From contig JAYMTF010000376.1 in NCBI GenBank assembly GCA_036897485.1, forward strand, positions 1 to 38,088: a stretch of 38,088 nucleotides of DNA. The letters run 5' to 3'. This DNA comes from Pelargonium nanum (Eukaryota; Streptophyta; Magnoliopsida; Geraniales; Geraniaceae). Below, in pieces: positions 21,901 to 33,753 of this stretch. The notes under the pieces are model-generated. The model made no database searches. It was not told where the DNA came from and saw nothing but the letters and a program-made list of their open reading frames with translations. Position numbers and translations under genes: made by a program. How positions within the stretch are numbered: the stretch's first letter is position 1; every line of letters begins with the position of its first letter.

Positions 21901-24900
21901 AAAAATCAGACAGTTGAATTAAGAAGCCTTACTTCTAACAGGTATGTAATTATATGTTACTCCCTCAGTCCCAAAATGGAGGTCTTTTTTCCCATTTAGG
22001 AAGTTAGTTATTCAAGAATTACCAATAATATCTCTACAGTAAGTTAGTTATAACTGATTGAGTTTGTTACAACAAATTCACATGGGGCACATAGGGAAAT
22101 GCCCAACATTAACTCGCCTCTCCTTGATTTTTTCAAAAGAGGAATACAAGACACATCTTGGGACGAAGGGAGTAACATTTAAAGTAGATATAGTAGATCA
22201 TTGAAAATTCTTAGACCTGTGATCTGCAAAGATTGGGAAAGAACTCAAGCTGATCTTGGAGAAGTTCCACATTGTCAAGGGGATTTTCTAAGAGTTCGTC
22301 CTGTAACTCAAACTGCAACAAAGAAAAGAGTAAATAATTTATTCATGTTGCAGGATGATATATGATACATAACCTGGTCAGCTACAAAATGCTATCTCAC
22401 CTGCGCAGCATCAAATCTTGAAGAAACAAAACCTTCGATGATCTTTGGCACATATTCATCAATCAGGATAGGTTTGTCACTCTTCATATATGGTATGGAT
22501 GTCACCAATCTTGACCACAGTCCCAGAAGATAATAAACACTGCTGCTGGCCCACTGGTCAAAACATGTTGGATTGACAAGAGACACGTAAATTAAAATTA
22601 TATTTTTTTAAATGAACAATGTTTATTACACAACTGCTTGGACAATAAATCCCAAATTAACCTGCCAAGACTGCAGAGACTTCAATGTAAACTCTGCTAC
22701 TAAACGTATCCACTCACTATAGCCTTCAACATTAACAAGCTCTGATAACTGTACCATTAGTTATTCATAAGAGAAACAGTCAGTGACATTAGGCTAAGCA
22801 AGACAATTTGCCTCACATATAAAAAAAGAAAAAAGAAAAAAAGGAACTATATAACACAAACATGTCAAGGATGTAGAAATCCAAACCAGCATCACAGCAA
22901 CAAAGAATTCTAAAAGAACAATATGTTATTTATATTTGCATTTCTTTAATAGAAGACCACCTTGAACATGCGTGATCTTATTCACTTGATTGGCTTCCTC
23001 CAAATAGGATAAGTAGAATAATTTGCATAAAGATCTTTGTAAGTAACAAATATCATAGTTCACATGGCCATTGTAGATGACGATGGGCGCGGGTTTAACC
23101 AGATAAGCAGATATAAATACAAATACAGGCATTAAATGTACGTGTGATTTAGCAAGAGACAGTACATCACCTGGTAATTCACTTTAAGGCGCCCGAGAAG
23201 ACAACAGTATACATGATAATTATCATGATCAGCAAGACCTGTCTCCAAGCAAAAAAATAAAAAGCAAATTCCATCAAGTTGGAATAAGAATGAATATCAA
23301 GCCTATAAAATTCAAATAAGGCACCAAATGTTGATACTACAGAAAGCTATATGAATGGGATAGTAACATAATATCAGAACAAATAAAAAGCTTTAAGCGT
23401 ATCTGTTAATTAAATTAAAACCTTAAAGAGATCATTGAGTTACTCCAACCCAAAGGCTTAAACTTATAGGTGGAGGTAGAGTTGGCAATTTAAGCCAAAA
23501 CACACAACCCGGCGCGAACGCGACACAATTTAAGTGTGTTTGCGCGCAACATATTCATAATCACGTTGGAGAGTCCAACACGATTAAAAGGTGCGACCTA
23601 TTCGTGATGAACCTGTGAAACAAACACAACACATTTACACTATCATTAGCATATAATATGTCTCCCCTTTCTAATTTCTTTTCATCTCATTTCCTCTTTC
23701 TCACTCACAACCCTACACCTATTGTCCAAATTATTGCGTCTAAGGTCCGAGAGTGAAAGAAGGATATGAGAGCAACATCTAATGCATGTAAAAAATGGCC
23801 AAAAATGGAGGTTCTCATTATCGGCCAAAATGTGGTTAGTACATTTGAAACGAGCCCACAATCAATTCTCATCCCTTCGTTCTAACCTACATCGTCATGG
23901 GCCAGTCCAAAATTGTTTTCTTCTTTGGAATCTTTCTATCTTTAGCCAATATTAGTATTTGAGTATTTTTAGAATAGACAATATTAGTATTGGGGTGAGT
24001 TTTAAATATTGAAATTGATTTATAGAACAAAAGAAAAAAAAAACGTAATTTCATCTCATGGATCTTATTTGTTGAAGTTGTGCATCATGATCAACTGCAA
24101 CTCACCTCATCCCTTGTTTATTAAGGTGTCGTGTTTAGCTTGGTCTATATATCACATATTTAACATCTAACAGGACGTGAACACAACATATCAAAATGAA
24201 TTGACAAAACTCTAGGTGGAGGGCCTAATTGTGTAACAAGCAGTCTCAATTTCAGTGTACAATACTTAAACAGTCTCTCTCACATGCTTACATGCAAGTA
24301 GGGAGGCAACAAAAATGAGCCCACCAAACCAACTCTAATATCATGTTAAGTTTTCAATCCAAACACTTAAGCTAATAGGTGAAGAGTCCTGAGTCCAACT
24401 GCTATATCAGGCGATCTCAAGCTACAGACACTATCATTGTGGGATACTTCAACAGAGATAACACTTTCAGGACAAGGATAACGGTTATGGGTTGGGAATA
24501 CATAATTCTGAAAAAGTGAGGATACTTTAGATGTATTCTATATTCTCTGCATGTACCCTATGATAGAAACTGAGTTAATAAATTTAAGAAGGAAAAAATG
24601 CACACAAATCATAACAATCAAAGTTTATTACATGCAAGAAAAATAATTACTGTTGTAACATCTTAAGTCCAAGGAGTAATGAGAATCTACTTTTACATGC
24701 GAACCACACTTACCTTTTGAAAGATCAATCATATTAGAGATTATAGAATTTCTGTTCTCAGGAATTCCAGTTGATCGCTATTTAATAAAATTAATTATCT
24801 AAAAAGACCGAATGAAACTGAGGGGGTGTTCCTCATGTGTATGTTTAGTGGAAATTGATGAATCCCTTCAGCACTTTCATAAACAATGATTATTAAAGAT

Positions 24901-27900
24901 TAGTAGGTTATCTATAGCCAACAAAAAATAATTTGAACTCAGAAGACACGAGAAATCAGGACACCAAAAGAAGACATGAAGCCTTTTGGAACACCCTACC
25001 TCCTACTTAGATTCCCTACCATGTGAATCTGAAATTATTCACCTTTGGAAGATGAGGTAGTAAAAAGTATCCCCTCAGTCAATATCATCACTCTAAGACC
25101 TTCAAACAATTGCTATAATGTATAGTTCAACAGGGAAACCACAAAGTAATATCATCATGGTTATTTAATAATATCTACTGCACTTCTTTTTCTACCTTAT
25201 GACCCAGATATATATAACAAACATGGAATTCATCCTACACCAGAATTCAGCAATCAAATGTGAAAGTAACAGGGTTTTCACTGCTAACAGAAAAGATATT
25301 TGATTATCAGTAGTAACAAAAGTAGAACTAGAAGTATTATAATATGTAAAAACAAATTTGCAATACATAGGAACAAGAAAATCGTAAGTTAAAGTTATAG
25401 AAAAAATATACCAATTAAATCAAAAGAAATATAAAAGACTAATGTTTACCTATTCCAGTTTGCAGAATTTCTTTGGTTCCAGTCATTATATGGGTCAAAA
25501 ACTCCAATCGTGTTCCTTCACTAGTGAACAATGAACGCTTCACAGATGCCAGTCGCACCAAGCATTCCAAAGCCTGGAGTTCAAGAATTAGAGGAGCCCT
25601 AAAAGGTTCATCAGCTAAAAGAAACCTCACTCGAAACATAAAAGTTAAGGAAGAAACCTAAAAATTCTACCATTGACAACACTCGAAACATAGAGAAGTG
25701 GGTATGCATTAGAATACTTCATATCAAGGTGCATATAGTACACAAGTTCATTGTAGTATAAACATTCAACTCTGAGCAATAACTAAAACAAGGATAAATC
25801 AGGTCCACCGCATGGTTCACATGTGCACAGTGACTTTTAAATAATAACTAAAAGAAGAAGAAAAACAAATAAAAAAAAGAGGGACAAAGAAAGTGGATGA
25901 ACATTAAAACATGTGTGAGGGAGAATTTTGTTACAAGTATAAGGAATTAAGGATAGGAGAAAAGTTGGCAGAGAGATGGAGAGAAATATCTAAAAGGAGA
26001 AGGTGGCAGTGAATACCAACTAAAGTTTAGATGATTCCAGAAGGATCAAGTTAATCACAAATGAAAACATGAAATAAAATTTGCTATAAGCAGATCAGCT
26101 TATGACAACAGAGTTTCACTTTAGATACACAGGAAATTCTATAAATGTCGTACAAAATGATATTCACTCCATCACATGACAAACTCTCCAGCATACTTAA
26201 GATGGATGTCCCACAATACAGTCCACTTTTCTTACTTGATAATCAACCAATTAGCTCCAATAATACCTCTCTAAACTAACTAGTAATGAAAATTAACAAG
26301 GGTACAAGTGGAAAGTCAACTGCTAACGGAAGAAGCCTTGATACTTCCAAATATGTCAAGTTAGGACAGTTATTGTGGGGACAGGAGTAATAAATTGTAA
26401 TATTATAAGATGTTGGATGGTAAAGAGAACTGTCGCACATAGCAGAAATAGTAGTATTGTTTGGATTGGTACTCAACTAATCATTACCATGGATGCATGT
26501 TAAAGTGCCATCAGGAATATAATTAACATGTTCATATGTCACAAATAAAACTGAAAGTAACATGTTTCCTAAGAGATAATATGCAAACCTCCTTGTTCTG
26601 AGTGATTGCATAGTAATCAAAAAATATCTTCAACGTTGAAGGATCCTCAAAGACGGACTTCCAGGAGCTTGGAATCTACATGAAACCCCAAACCAAGAAA
26701 TTTCAAAGCCAAAAACACCAAAAACTGAAGGAAAATATGTAGGTATGTGAGGGAATGAAACAGGAGACTAGCATCTGCACAAAAATGTCAAAGATACCTG
26801 AACAGTGCCAATCTCATCTGAACTTTCATCATATGACGTCCCCATAAAATCAAATGACAAGCATTTATGAGAAAGTGAAAGAGCCAGTTCCTGCAACTTG
26901 CTTCCAGCTGTAATATATGTGAAAATGAACAGATAAAAAAACAGAAACTAAGTATCCACTAACTTGTGAATGAATAACTCAACTTTAAGAAAAAAAAGCT
27001 TCCACTTTACCATCATTTTTTACTTGAAAAAGAGACGTAAGAGATATCTGGAAAATTTGAAGTAGGCACTGATCCCTGAAAGAGCTAGCTATTCTGCGAT
27101 GATGAGAGAAAGGCATCCCTTGATAGGGCTGACAATGTGTGAAACAATAACAAAGATATCAGCAATCCAAACACTTCATAGATAATTTTCAATTACTAAG
27201 GAAGCATGTTGTAATGAAATTGAAAAAGGTGGCATTAAAGAGAGGGAGAAACAAAGCAACAAAAAAGATTTACTAAGCTTATGTATCATGATCACATGTT
27301 ATATTCATAAAAAAAATAATCAAACGGGAAGTGCAGAATAGATAAATTGCACACCTCTAACTAAAGCAACGTCACGCTACTCAATTACAATAGAAGCATG
27401 GTTGGTGGTTTCTGATATACACATATAAGATTTTAATCTGAACAAAGCATCAAATTACAATAGGAAACAATAGGAGGATGCTCATTAGATGATTAAATGG
27501 TGTGTAAGATGGACAAAACATGAATAAAAACTCATTGAACAAAAAACAGTTTGCCTAGTTAGGGTAGAGGTGGTAAGGTAAAATGTCAAAAATCTATTTT
27601 CTAAAGAATACCGTACCATGAGAGGTCAAAGGAGGAAGAAACACAAGATGAAGGAATAATCACTCTTTTATTGCATTCTTCTCTACCCGTGCAATATATT
27701 ATGTTTTTACTGTTCAGATCCTAATAATCGAACACTTTCAGATCAACTGATAACTTCTTAAATAAGAGAGGGGCAACAATAGAATCACAGCTTCATCTAT
27801 AATGAAAATATTTAGTCACCTATTGACACTGACACAGATGGGTGAAAATAAGAAACAAGAATGATCCTTCACTGTGTGGAATAGCATCATCAATCAAGTA

Positions 27901-29774
27901 CCTCTAAATAGAAATCTGAAGTCTCAATTTTCCAGCCATTCTAATTTCTAATTTAAAGTATATATCAAATGAAATAACTGCTATACTAATTCCTAGATAT
28001 ATGCAAGATGCCAAGCTTATATACCAGTCACCAACAAGATCAAGCCATGGATCCTTCGAAGGAGGTAGCATTTTAGCTACTTCATAAAAGCTCATGTATA
28101 TTATATATTAATCCCATTAATACATAAACTATTTGCTAGATTCTGGCAACACTGACCTGATTCATTTCAGAAACAAGTTGAATCAGCATCTTCAAACCAA
28201 TCACATAATGACACGGTGCCTGATGAAAGCAAACAAGATACATTAACAATGAGTATTTCTACATAAATAGTAAAGGTGGGTTGCAAAACCCTAATGGTTC
28301 AAGCCACAAAATCAATAGTACACATAATAACAATAACCACCTAGATCACTACAATACTTGATAATTGATATACTCAAATAGTATGATAAAATTGTTTTAC
28401 CCATGAAATGACTGGATTATTTGAATACAGTTGGACCCTAATAACACAAATACTCCTAAAACAGATCATAATCTTGTAAAATAGAAATGTCTATCTATAG
28501 CTAACATGTCGACATTACAATTCATAAGGACTAGCTGAAACTGTAGAATTTAATTCAAATAAGATATACCAAATAATTTGCAGACAAGCACATATGCCAC
28601 AGACATCCACAAATATCAGAAGTCTTTAAATCAAACGCATTCAAACATTTTGGAAATGTTTTGCTGAATGATAAACTTCCAAGAAGTTGAATAGGAGAGA
28701 ATCCATAGACAGGCAGATTTCAACCTTAATTTCAAAATTATTGGAGGTTGCAACTTATTTGACACTTTGAGACAGAATAGTGACTTGAGTAAACTTGTCT
28801 CAAAGAGATTAATCCAACAGACATGATACGTACAAAAGTTAGAAACAAGAACCTGTAAGCACTAAAGAATCTTACATTTGTTCACAAACATTGTCCAATG
28901 TAAGTGATAAAAACAATCCACTATATGAACATAATGATAACAATAACAAACACAAAAACCATTACCACTATGTCACCATAAAACTGTTAGTAATCTGACA
29001 TCATAAGAAGGTGCCCCTACACAAACATACGATATAAACCACAAAATAAATGTATAATGGAATATCACACTCAATGTACTGAAAGTCATAGTATTATATG
29101 CAAAAGCCACATCACCTGATTCAAGAAATTCACTGCCTCTTGAACTACTTCCCTGAACTTGTCATCATCCAACCACCCAGACTTTGTAACTCGACAAAAG
29201 AGTTGGATTAGAGATCCAATTACATAACTCTCCAAGTCAGGTCCTCTAGTAGCGAGATAGTTCATAAGATAATTTCCTTCAGACAAAATTCAATAAGATC
29301 AATTTTGGAAAGAGTAAAATAGAAGATAAAATGTCGTATGAAAAAACAATAATACGGAAATTTTATTGCAACTTCCATCCTAGAAGTTTTCCACTTTTAA
29401 CATATATCATAGGTTATCATATGGCCCAAAGACATGATTGAAAACAAACAAATATGGTCAGCCAGCAGTGCATCACAAGATTTCCTCGTATGAGTAGTCA
29501 AAGATAACATCTTTAAGGAAACAAGAGAATTACGAATATCAATCCGGAGCTGCAAAGGGAGGCTCTGCTCTGTCACTTGCTTCAACAAGCTTGAACTAGC
29601 CAGCATCAATGCATAGGGTGTTAATGCATTATCCAGGATGTATTGACATTGTGAAATGTAGTCAGTATTCATGGAGAAACATTTAAGAGTCCTCTCAGCA
29701 TGAGCTCGTTCAGCAGAGTCCTGTGAATTGTAAAGTCTTTCGCACAATGCTTCCAATTGTGCTAAGCTCTCCAT
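9918..29774 (-). CDS. Exportin-7 / RanBP16-type karyopherin (At5g06120-like)
   Basis: 28 coding exons joined by splice sites, phase and family order: 29774-29534, 29276-29116, 28219-28157, 27128-27011, 26907-26798, 26675-26589, 25573-25450, 23238-23171, 22748-22662, 22553-22401, 22312-22217, 21890-21831, 21725-21604, 21514-21427, 19349-19245, 19159-19055, 18976-18924, 18837-18774, 18675-18541, 17117-17005, 16920-16827, 16312-16093, 15225-15095, 13564-13418, 13270-13142, 12228-12130, 11104-11066, 10055-9918. The sum is 3150 bp, 1049 aa, in frame throughout, with no internal stop. The N-terminus [20 protein letters not shown] and the importin-beta-like segment (about residues 25-92) match the family, as does the C-terminal [15 protein letters not shown]. 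Exportin-7 proteins are all-helical HEAT-repeat receptors that bind Ran-GTP and carry cargo out of the nucleus; in plants this gene is single-copy or nearly so. Intron 17 has a GC donor; all others are GT-AG. Introns 7 and 14 exceed 2 kb because of transposons; intron 27 (10056-11065) includes repeat-like sequence around 10650-10930. The other long introns (2, 3, 19, 22, 23, 25) show little beyond AT-rich sequence except where listed. Confidence 0.95.
14190..14284 (+). other. Exon-like orphan segment in intron 23, antisense
   Basis: A 95-bp block of above-average GC sits between a pyrimidine-rich acceptor-like TTTTTCTGTACAG and a donor-like AG/GTACTT, on the strand opposite the exportin gene. 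One frame reads [18 protein letters not shown] and stays open for 31 codons. I do not recognise the protein. A second frame on this strand and one on the reverse strand are also open, and the reverse strand has splice-like borders too, so coding is not proven. It could be a gene fragment captured by a transposon or a chance block. Confidence 0.35.
15345..15412. repeat. 22-bp direct repeat, 46-bp spacing (intron 22)
   Basis: The same 22-bp word starting TATAATAACTTCAG occurs at 15345-15366 and 15391-15412. This is a short local duplication in an intron with no evident function. Confidence 0.85.
17288..17445. repeat. 84-bp tandem duplication, about 1.9 copies (intron 19)
   Basis: A unit beginning GTGGAAAGTTCAAATTTGGC at 17288 recurs at 17372 as GTGGAGAGTTCAAATTTGGC, and similarity runs on through TATATCTCAACAATTTCTG in both copies. 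There are only a few mismatches, so the duplication is fairly young. It lies in the intron between exons 19 and 20. Confidence 0.9.
18312..18480. mobile_element. Degenerate Stowaway-like MITE, copy 3 (intron 19)
   Basis: The interior GAATTACCAATAATATC followed by TTAGTTAGTTAGAAC matches the MITE at 21960-22172, and TTGTCCCAAAATG recalls the family's end. A GTGTCCACTTT / AAAGTGGACAC inverted pair lies at 18277-18287 and 18464-18474. The diagnostic CTCCCT ends are lost, so the borders are approximate. Confidence 0.45.
18918..18923 (-). other. Non-canonical GC splice donor (GC-AG intron 17)
   Basis: Reading the minus strand, exon 17 ends GCATCTGG and the intron begins GCAAGT. The next exon begins A-TAT-ATG after TGCAG at 18838-18842. 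Only this junction restores the GGA glycine and the family sequence MASGYMTGKLL. The nearby GT (in CAAGTTTAC) would shift the frame. GCAAGT is the usual strong form of a GC donor. The intron is 86 bp (18838-18923). Confidence 0.85.
19371..19394. repeat. A24 homopolymer (T24 on the gene strand)
   Basis: Twenty-four consecutive A on the plus strand. On the minus strand it is a T run ending 21 bp upstream of exon 15 of the exportin gene, where it would act as, or near, the polypyrimidine tract. Confidence 0.9.
19918..21030. repeat. Large inverted repeat around an LTR-like core (intron 14)
   Basis: The left arm (about 19918-20200) and right arm (about 20733-21030) are reverse complements at a substantial level. 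For example, left GCTGTATCAGTGTAGGCCCA pairs with the complement of right TGGGTTTACACTGATACAGC, and left GCTAAAACTTGTTTGCCAAC pairs with GTTAGCAAACAAGTTTTAGC. The spacer of about 530 bp contains CCTATATAAAGGAG near 20608, then an A-rich AATAAA zone (20657-20670) and TTCTGCCACATCTCTGG, an arrangement like a plant copia LTR. No coding domain or clear target duplication was found. Outer borders are approximate because of small gaps. Confidence 0.7.
21011..21128 (+). repeat. Second, internally deleted copy of the LTR-like sequence
   Basis: The stretch has GTGAGGTTTAATTGTTATTC, then TTAGAGCTTTTTGTGCAGC, then AATAAATCTTCTG.. and GCAGCCCTTAATTACTCTTT. It repeats in direct orientation parts of 20430-20480 and 20670-20730, with the roughly 190 bp between them missing. 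It abuts the right arm of the inverted repeat, implying serial rearrangement or nested insertion. Confidence 0.65.
21960..22172. mobile_element. Stowaway MITE, copy 2 (exportin intron 11)
   Basis: The ends CTCCCTCAGTCCC and GGGACGAAGGGAG are inverted repeats, flanked by the TA dinucleotide duplication (21958-21959 and 22173-22174) typical of Stowaway/Tc1-Mariner MITEs. The 213-bp element makes up most of the 326-bp intron 11 (21891-22216) yet leaves the splice sites clear. Confidence 0.9.
23446..24440 (-). repeat. Older LTR-like (TRIM-like) repeat hosting the hAT insertion
   Basis: Outside the hAT element, CCAAAGGCTTAAACTTATAGG (23450-23470, continuing at 24223) and CCAAACACTTAAGCTAATAGG (24360-24380) are diverged direct repeats. 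Read on the minus strand, the second is followed by TTAACATGATATTAGAG, which resembles the initiator-Met tRNA primer site TGGTATCAGAG used by many plant LTR elements (plus-strand positions 24333-24343). Two short LTR-like copies with such a site suggest a small TRIM relic. The borders are not defined. Confidence 0.4.
23477..24214. mobile_element. Non-autonomous hAT-like element with 8-bp target duplication
   Basis: The element begins TAGAGTTGGCAATT and ends AATTGACAAAACTCTA; the terminal 7 bp are perfect inverted repeats, and similarity extends to the CAATT word with a small gap. Both sides carry GGTGGAGG (23469-23476 and 24215-24222), a perfect 8-bp target duplication as made by hAT transposases. 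Removing it restores ATAGGTGGAGG/GCCTAATTG, which resembles a second copy of the host repeat nearby. The 738-bp length and absence of any transposase frame make it non-autonomous. It sits in exportin intron 7. Confidence 0.85.
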
Positions 29775-29779
29775 TTCTG

Positions 29780-31930
29780 ACTGCTTAAGAAGAATTTCCC
29801 AAAGTTCAGGAGATCAAGCACTCACCAAAAAAGAATTCAGTTCTTTCTCCTTTCCCACGTATAACCAATACACATCTACAAATTTCCAATGAAAATGCAA
29901 GTATATACTTAGAGGGGAAGGGAAAAAGAAAACGGGAGACAGAAGATGTAACTGTAAAACAGGTCTTACTTCAATTCAATTGTGAGATTGCAGTCAAAAT
30001 TGAACTGAATTGTATATAAGATTACTAAAATGTCAATTGTTTACATATGTACAGGATAGCATTTTTAAGTCTAGAAATGTTTTCAATTACAAGGGGCACT
30101 CAAAATAAAATGAGAACTCTAGATAAAAAGCCCAGGCAACTGGTTGTCAGCAAATTCAGCCAGAACAGAACCTAGTCCAAGAGAAAATGACAGCTCCAGT
30201 CCTGAGACAAGGGGCAAACGTGTCAATGGTACAGCATTTAAATCATATACAACTAAGTTCCAAATGCTTCAGAGTCAGCCCATTCTACAATAAAACAAGT
30301 CCAGCACACAAGGGGAGGGAGGGAATATTCACCAAATGGCCACAGAAAAATCAGGTATGCAACAACAAAAATGAGAAACGGATACACAAACAGGAAAACA
30401 TGGCAATGCTTTACCCACAATCAGATCATAGAATGATAAAATGTGTGGATGGAATAATTTTAATTACAACGTACACTCTGCTTTGTAACCATATTCATCC
30501 TTACTGCTACTAAGAAAACTGGTTACACACCAACCTTCAACTATACAAAAATATTCATCAGGTAAGGTCTCGCATGTGCACACGGAGAAGAAAACACAAC
30601 ATCCAATTTTATACTAAAAGTAAGAATTTATTTACGTTATATTACCATCCCGCACATCAGTAAGGGTATAGTAATATGAAATACAGTTACAGCCATTAAG
30701 GATAAGTAATATTAAAAAAAAAAAAATAAGTGAAATGTATCGCTTTCTAGAGCAGATAAAAATGAACATAAGTTGCATTTTTATTTTTTACTAGCTTATA
30801 TTTCTTATTTATGTGCTTTGATTTCAGGGATCTTCTGGCTTTATTGGAGTAATAATTTAATAATTTCCGACATTTTAGGTGGAAGTTAAGGCGGGATTAT
30901 AAAGTAAGTTATTTCTTCCAGATCCTTTCATTTAGTAGGCTCATTATGAATAACCAGAGATCCGTTATCCAGGTATTTCCTTTCTAACCTACTTCCTTCC
31001 ATTTCCTGTTAATTCTTCTGTGCCACAAATCCTGTTGAAGTGAATGAAAAGTACTAAATTAACCTACAAGTCAAACAACTCATCCCGGCATACATTAATT
31101 TACAAAATCATGTACCAGATTCCACTCCACTCCAATTCAAAAGTACCAAAAGAGCATTCACTCCAACCAATCAATAACTAAAATTTCGCAGCACGAAGTC
31201 ACGAACAGATGGTATTGCATCAATCACACCCACAAATAATCACATATCTCCTTGTTGCATAGCACAAACATGCTATACACACAAGAATGCGATGGATAAG
31301 TAATTAACAGGAGTTTGCAATACAGCAGAATACAAAATTAAAGAGAGTTAGAATTAAAAGTAAAGTCAAAATCAGAATCAAACCACACAAGCAAGCAAAT
31401 GAAGCCCATCTAAAGCCAAATGTTCATTAGTCATTCATTACATATCCATGTTTTTAGTCATTTTCTATTCTGATGAGCAAAGCCACAGTCAAAACAATCA
31501 AAGCTGATGAAATCATTCAATCAAACAAGAACTGAGAAATTTAAGTGACATTGATTCAACATTATACACCAGAACCATATCAAAAAAACAAAAAAATCCA
31601 CCACGCATAGACACAAGTGCATCATTGCATGCATACAGGTACAGATATAAATGTTTCCCTAAGACAGCGATTCGAAATTTAATGCAAAAAATGATTTAAA
31701 AAAAATCTGTGAGGATCAGCAATTGAATCGTTGTGTTGATGTAGGGTGTAAATGATTGGGAATGATATGAATTGAATAGCAGCAGTTTCTTGCCTGCAAA
31801 ATCCACTGATTTTCTTGGTCGGAGGCTGTTTGGATAGCGAGAAAATGAAATGCAAAACCCTATGGAGAAATGAAAGTATGTAAGAAGTTTAGGAGAGAGA
31901 GATGGAGGCGAAGGCGTGAAGAAGCAAAAT
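29780..31930 (-). other. Probable 5' leader exon and leader intron of the exportin gene
   Basis: The ATG at 29774 is preceded on the minus strand by TTAAGCAG/TCAGAA, a plausible acceptor ending at 29781. A CT-rich, GC-elevated stretch near 31794-31930 has leader character and ends in TTTTGCAG/GCAAGA at 31794, a possible GC-type donor. This implies a leader intron of about 2.0 kb (29781-31793). No coding region is seen in between. The transcription start is not visible, and no clear TATA box was found. Confidence 0.5.
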
Positions 31931-33479
31931 TTGGCCGACTTGGATGTTTTATTGCCGCACGGCGAAGATTATTTGTGGTTTCTTTTCTTTGCCCATAAAC
32001 TCTTTGAAACTACACATTGACCCCAATATTATGGCTAATTGTTTGTGTTGCGTCTTCTTTTCTGTTTATTTCATTTTCGGCATACTCAATTTTTTGGTAC
32101 AATTTTGATGAGTAAAAAGTTATCAATATTAGATAGGAGTGTGGATTTCGAGCTCGGCCATGTCATGGAAGCAATTTCAGATAGTGACTTTTCTTATTTT
32201 AAGCTTAACTCTGTCTCTCAACTAGGCAATTGTTTGTCTAACTAATGACGTTTTGTTTAAGCCAACGGCAAAATGAAGATGTTTTGTTCTAAAATTTACG
32301 TGAATTTTGAGTCAAGATTTCAAAATTTACTTTGGTTTTGAGATTAAAAGTAAAACATGTATGCGGCACTATAAAAGAGATTCACTTTATGAATAGAGAA
32401 ATGAAACCGGTATCATGTAACTAGTAATTAATATAAAAATATCTAACTCATCTTAATAGCCTTTGTACTCGTAAAAAGGCATTATATTTGGTTGAATCGG
32501 CAATCGATCTCACATGCATGAACATTTGACTTCATGCTTGGTCACGAGAGTCCTTGTTTTTGCAGTCTCATCAATAATTGTAGAGGATAATGTTGACATA
32601 ATCAACCAGAATCGACAAGCAAAATAAACTTTGAAATAGTAAAACCAAGAAATGTAAAATTTGGACATAGTTTTCGTTAAGAATACATAAAGAAAATGTT
32701 CTAAATTTATTTTAATACTTCTTATCAAGCTGAAGCATGAAGATTTTAAATTTTTCATTTGACAACAATTGACGAAAATATGGTATTAAGCGGACATTCT
32801 CGATAGCCCTCTTTAAAATAAGAGAGAGTGGTAGTGGAGATGAAATTTGGGCAAATGCATGCATATGCACTCGCAACTGGTTGAAATTCATATGGCGCAC
32901 TCAAAACAAGCAAACAAACAATACTCAAAATCTTTACCTATGATCCATGTAGTCTTGGCCACTGTTTTAATGGTATTTTGAGCTTTTTATTTATTATTTT
33001 CATACACGATTTTTGCATATTTGTATTTTTGTCAGGATTAATTAAGATTAAAGTCAGGATTTTATATATAAACATAATTTTTTCAATGTTGTTAATTATC
33101 TTATTGTTTGGTCAATTATTTATATTTGTTTATGCATAGTTGTACATCAACTCAAAGTTACAACCAAAACTGTAAGAACATGAGTGACTTTCGAAGTATA
33201 GGCTCGTACTACTCCGATATCGTGAATAGTTTAATTTTCTCTTACGAAATTATTTATGATCATATTCATTGATAACACAAAATAAATTTGTCCTTTTATA
33301 GAATAAAATTGACACACAAAAATTAGAATTAGGAAAAATACTAAATTGTGAAATACCAAAATTAGAATACTATAAATTTTCAAAATATCTATTCTACAAA
33401 CATGCAACAGATGTACCTCCTATGACTCCATATTACTGTTGTTTTGACTAATGTTTATACTTAATACCATGGCATAATT
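31931..33479. other. Intergenic, promoter side of the exportin gene
   Basis: AT-rich sequence without a recognisable gene or element. Short frames at 32039-32245 (+) and 32510-32900 (-) look like chance. The first few hundred bases should contain the exportin promoter. Confidence 0.5.
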
Positions 33480-33520
33480 ACATCTTCAAAATATGAAGTG
33501 TTTTTTCTAATAGAGAATAA

Positions 33521-33735
33521 GGAATCTAAGCCAACAAATATTTGGTTTAGCCTAAGTCAAGCCAATAAGGTGATGACACCTCATTTAATTTCACTCGTAC
33601 CCGCCCAAGTGAATTGGTGGGAGCGGAGCGATCCGCCCGGATCCAAGACTTTTATTGATGTGTCATCACCTCAATGATGTGTCATCACCTCATTGATGTC
33701 TTAGCCTAAGCCAAAAATAATCTGGTTTAAAATCC
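33521..33735. mobile_element. MITE-like inverted-repeat element, family unknown
   Basis: The left end runs from GGAATCTAAGCC through TTTGGTTTAGCCTAAG to AGGTGATGACAC. It is the approximate complement of the right end, which runs from GTGTCATCACCT through CTTAGCCTAAGCCAAAAA to AAATCC. The arms are about 60-65 bp. Just inside the right arm, TGATGTGTCATCACCTCA is tandemly repeated. No certain target duplication is visible, so the borders are approximate. Confidence 0.6.
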
Positions 33736-33753
33736 TCACCCCTTTTCTTTAAA

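Noticed and set aside
27904..28095. 64-codon open frame (-) in exportin intron 3
   Set aside because: Exons 3 and 4 join in frame without it and the family has no matching insert.
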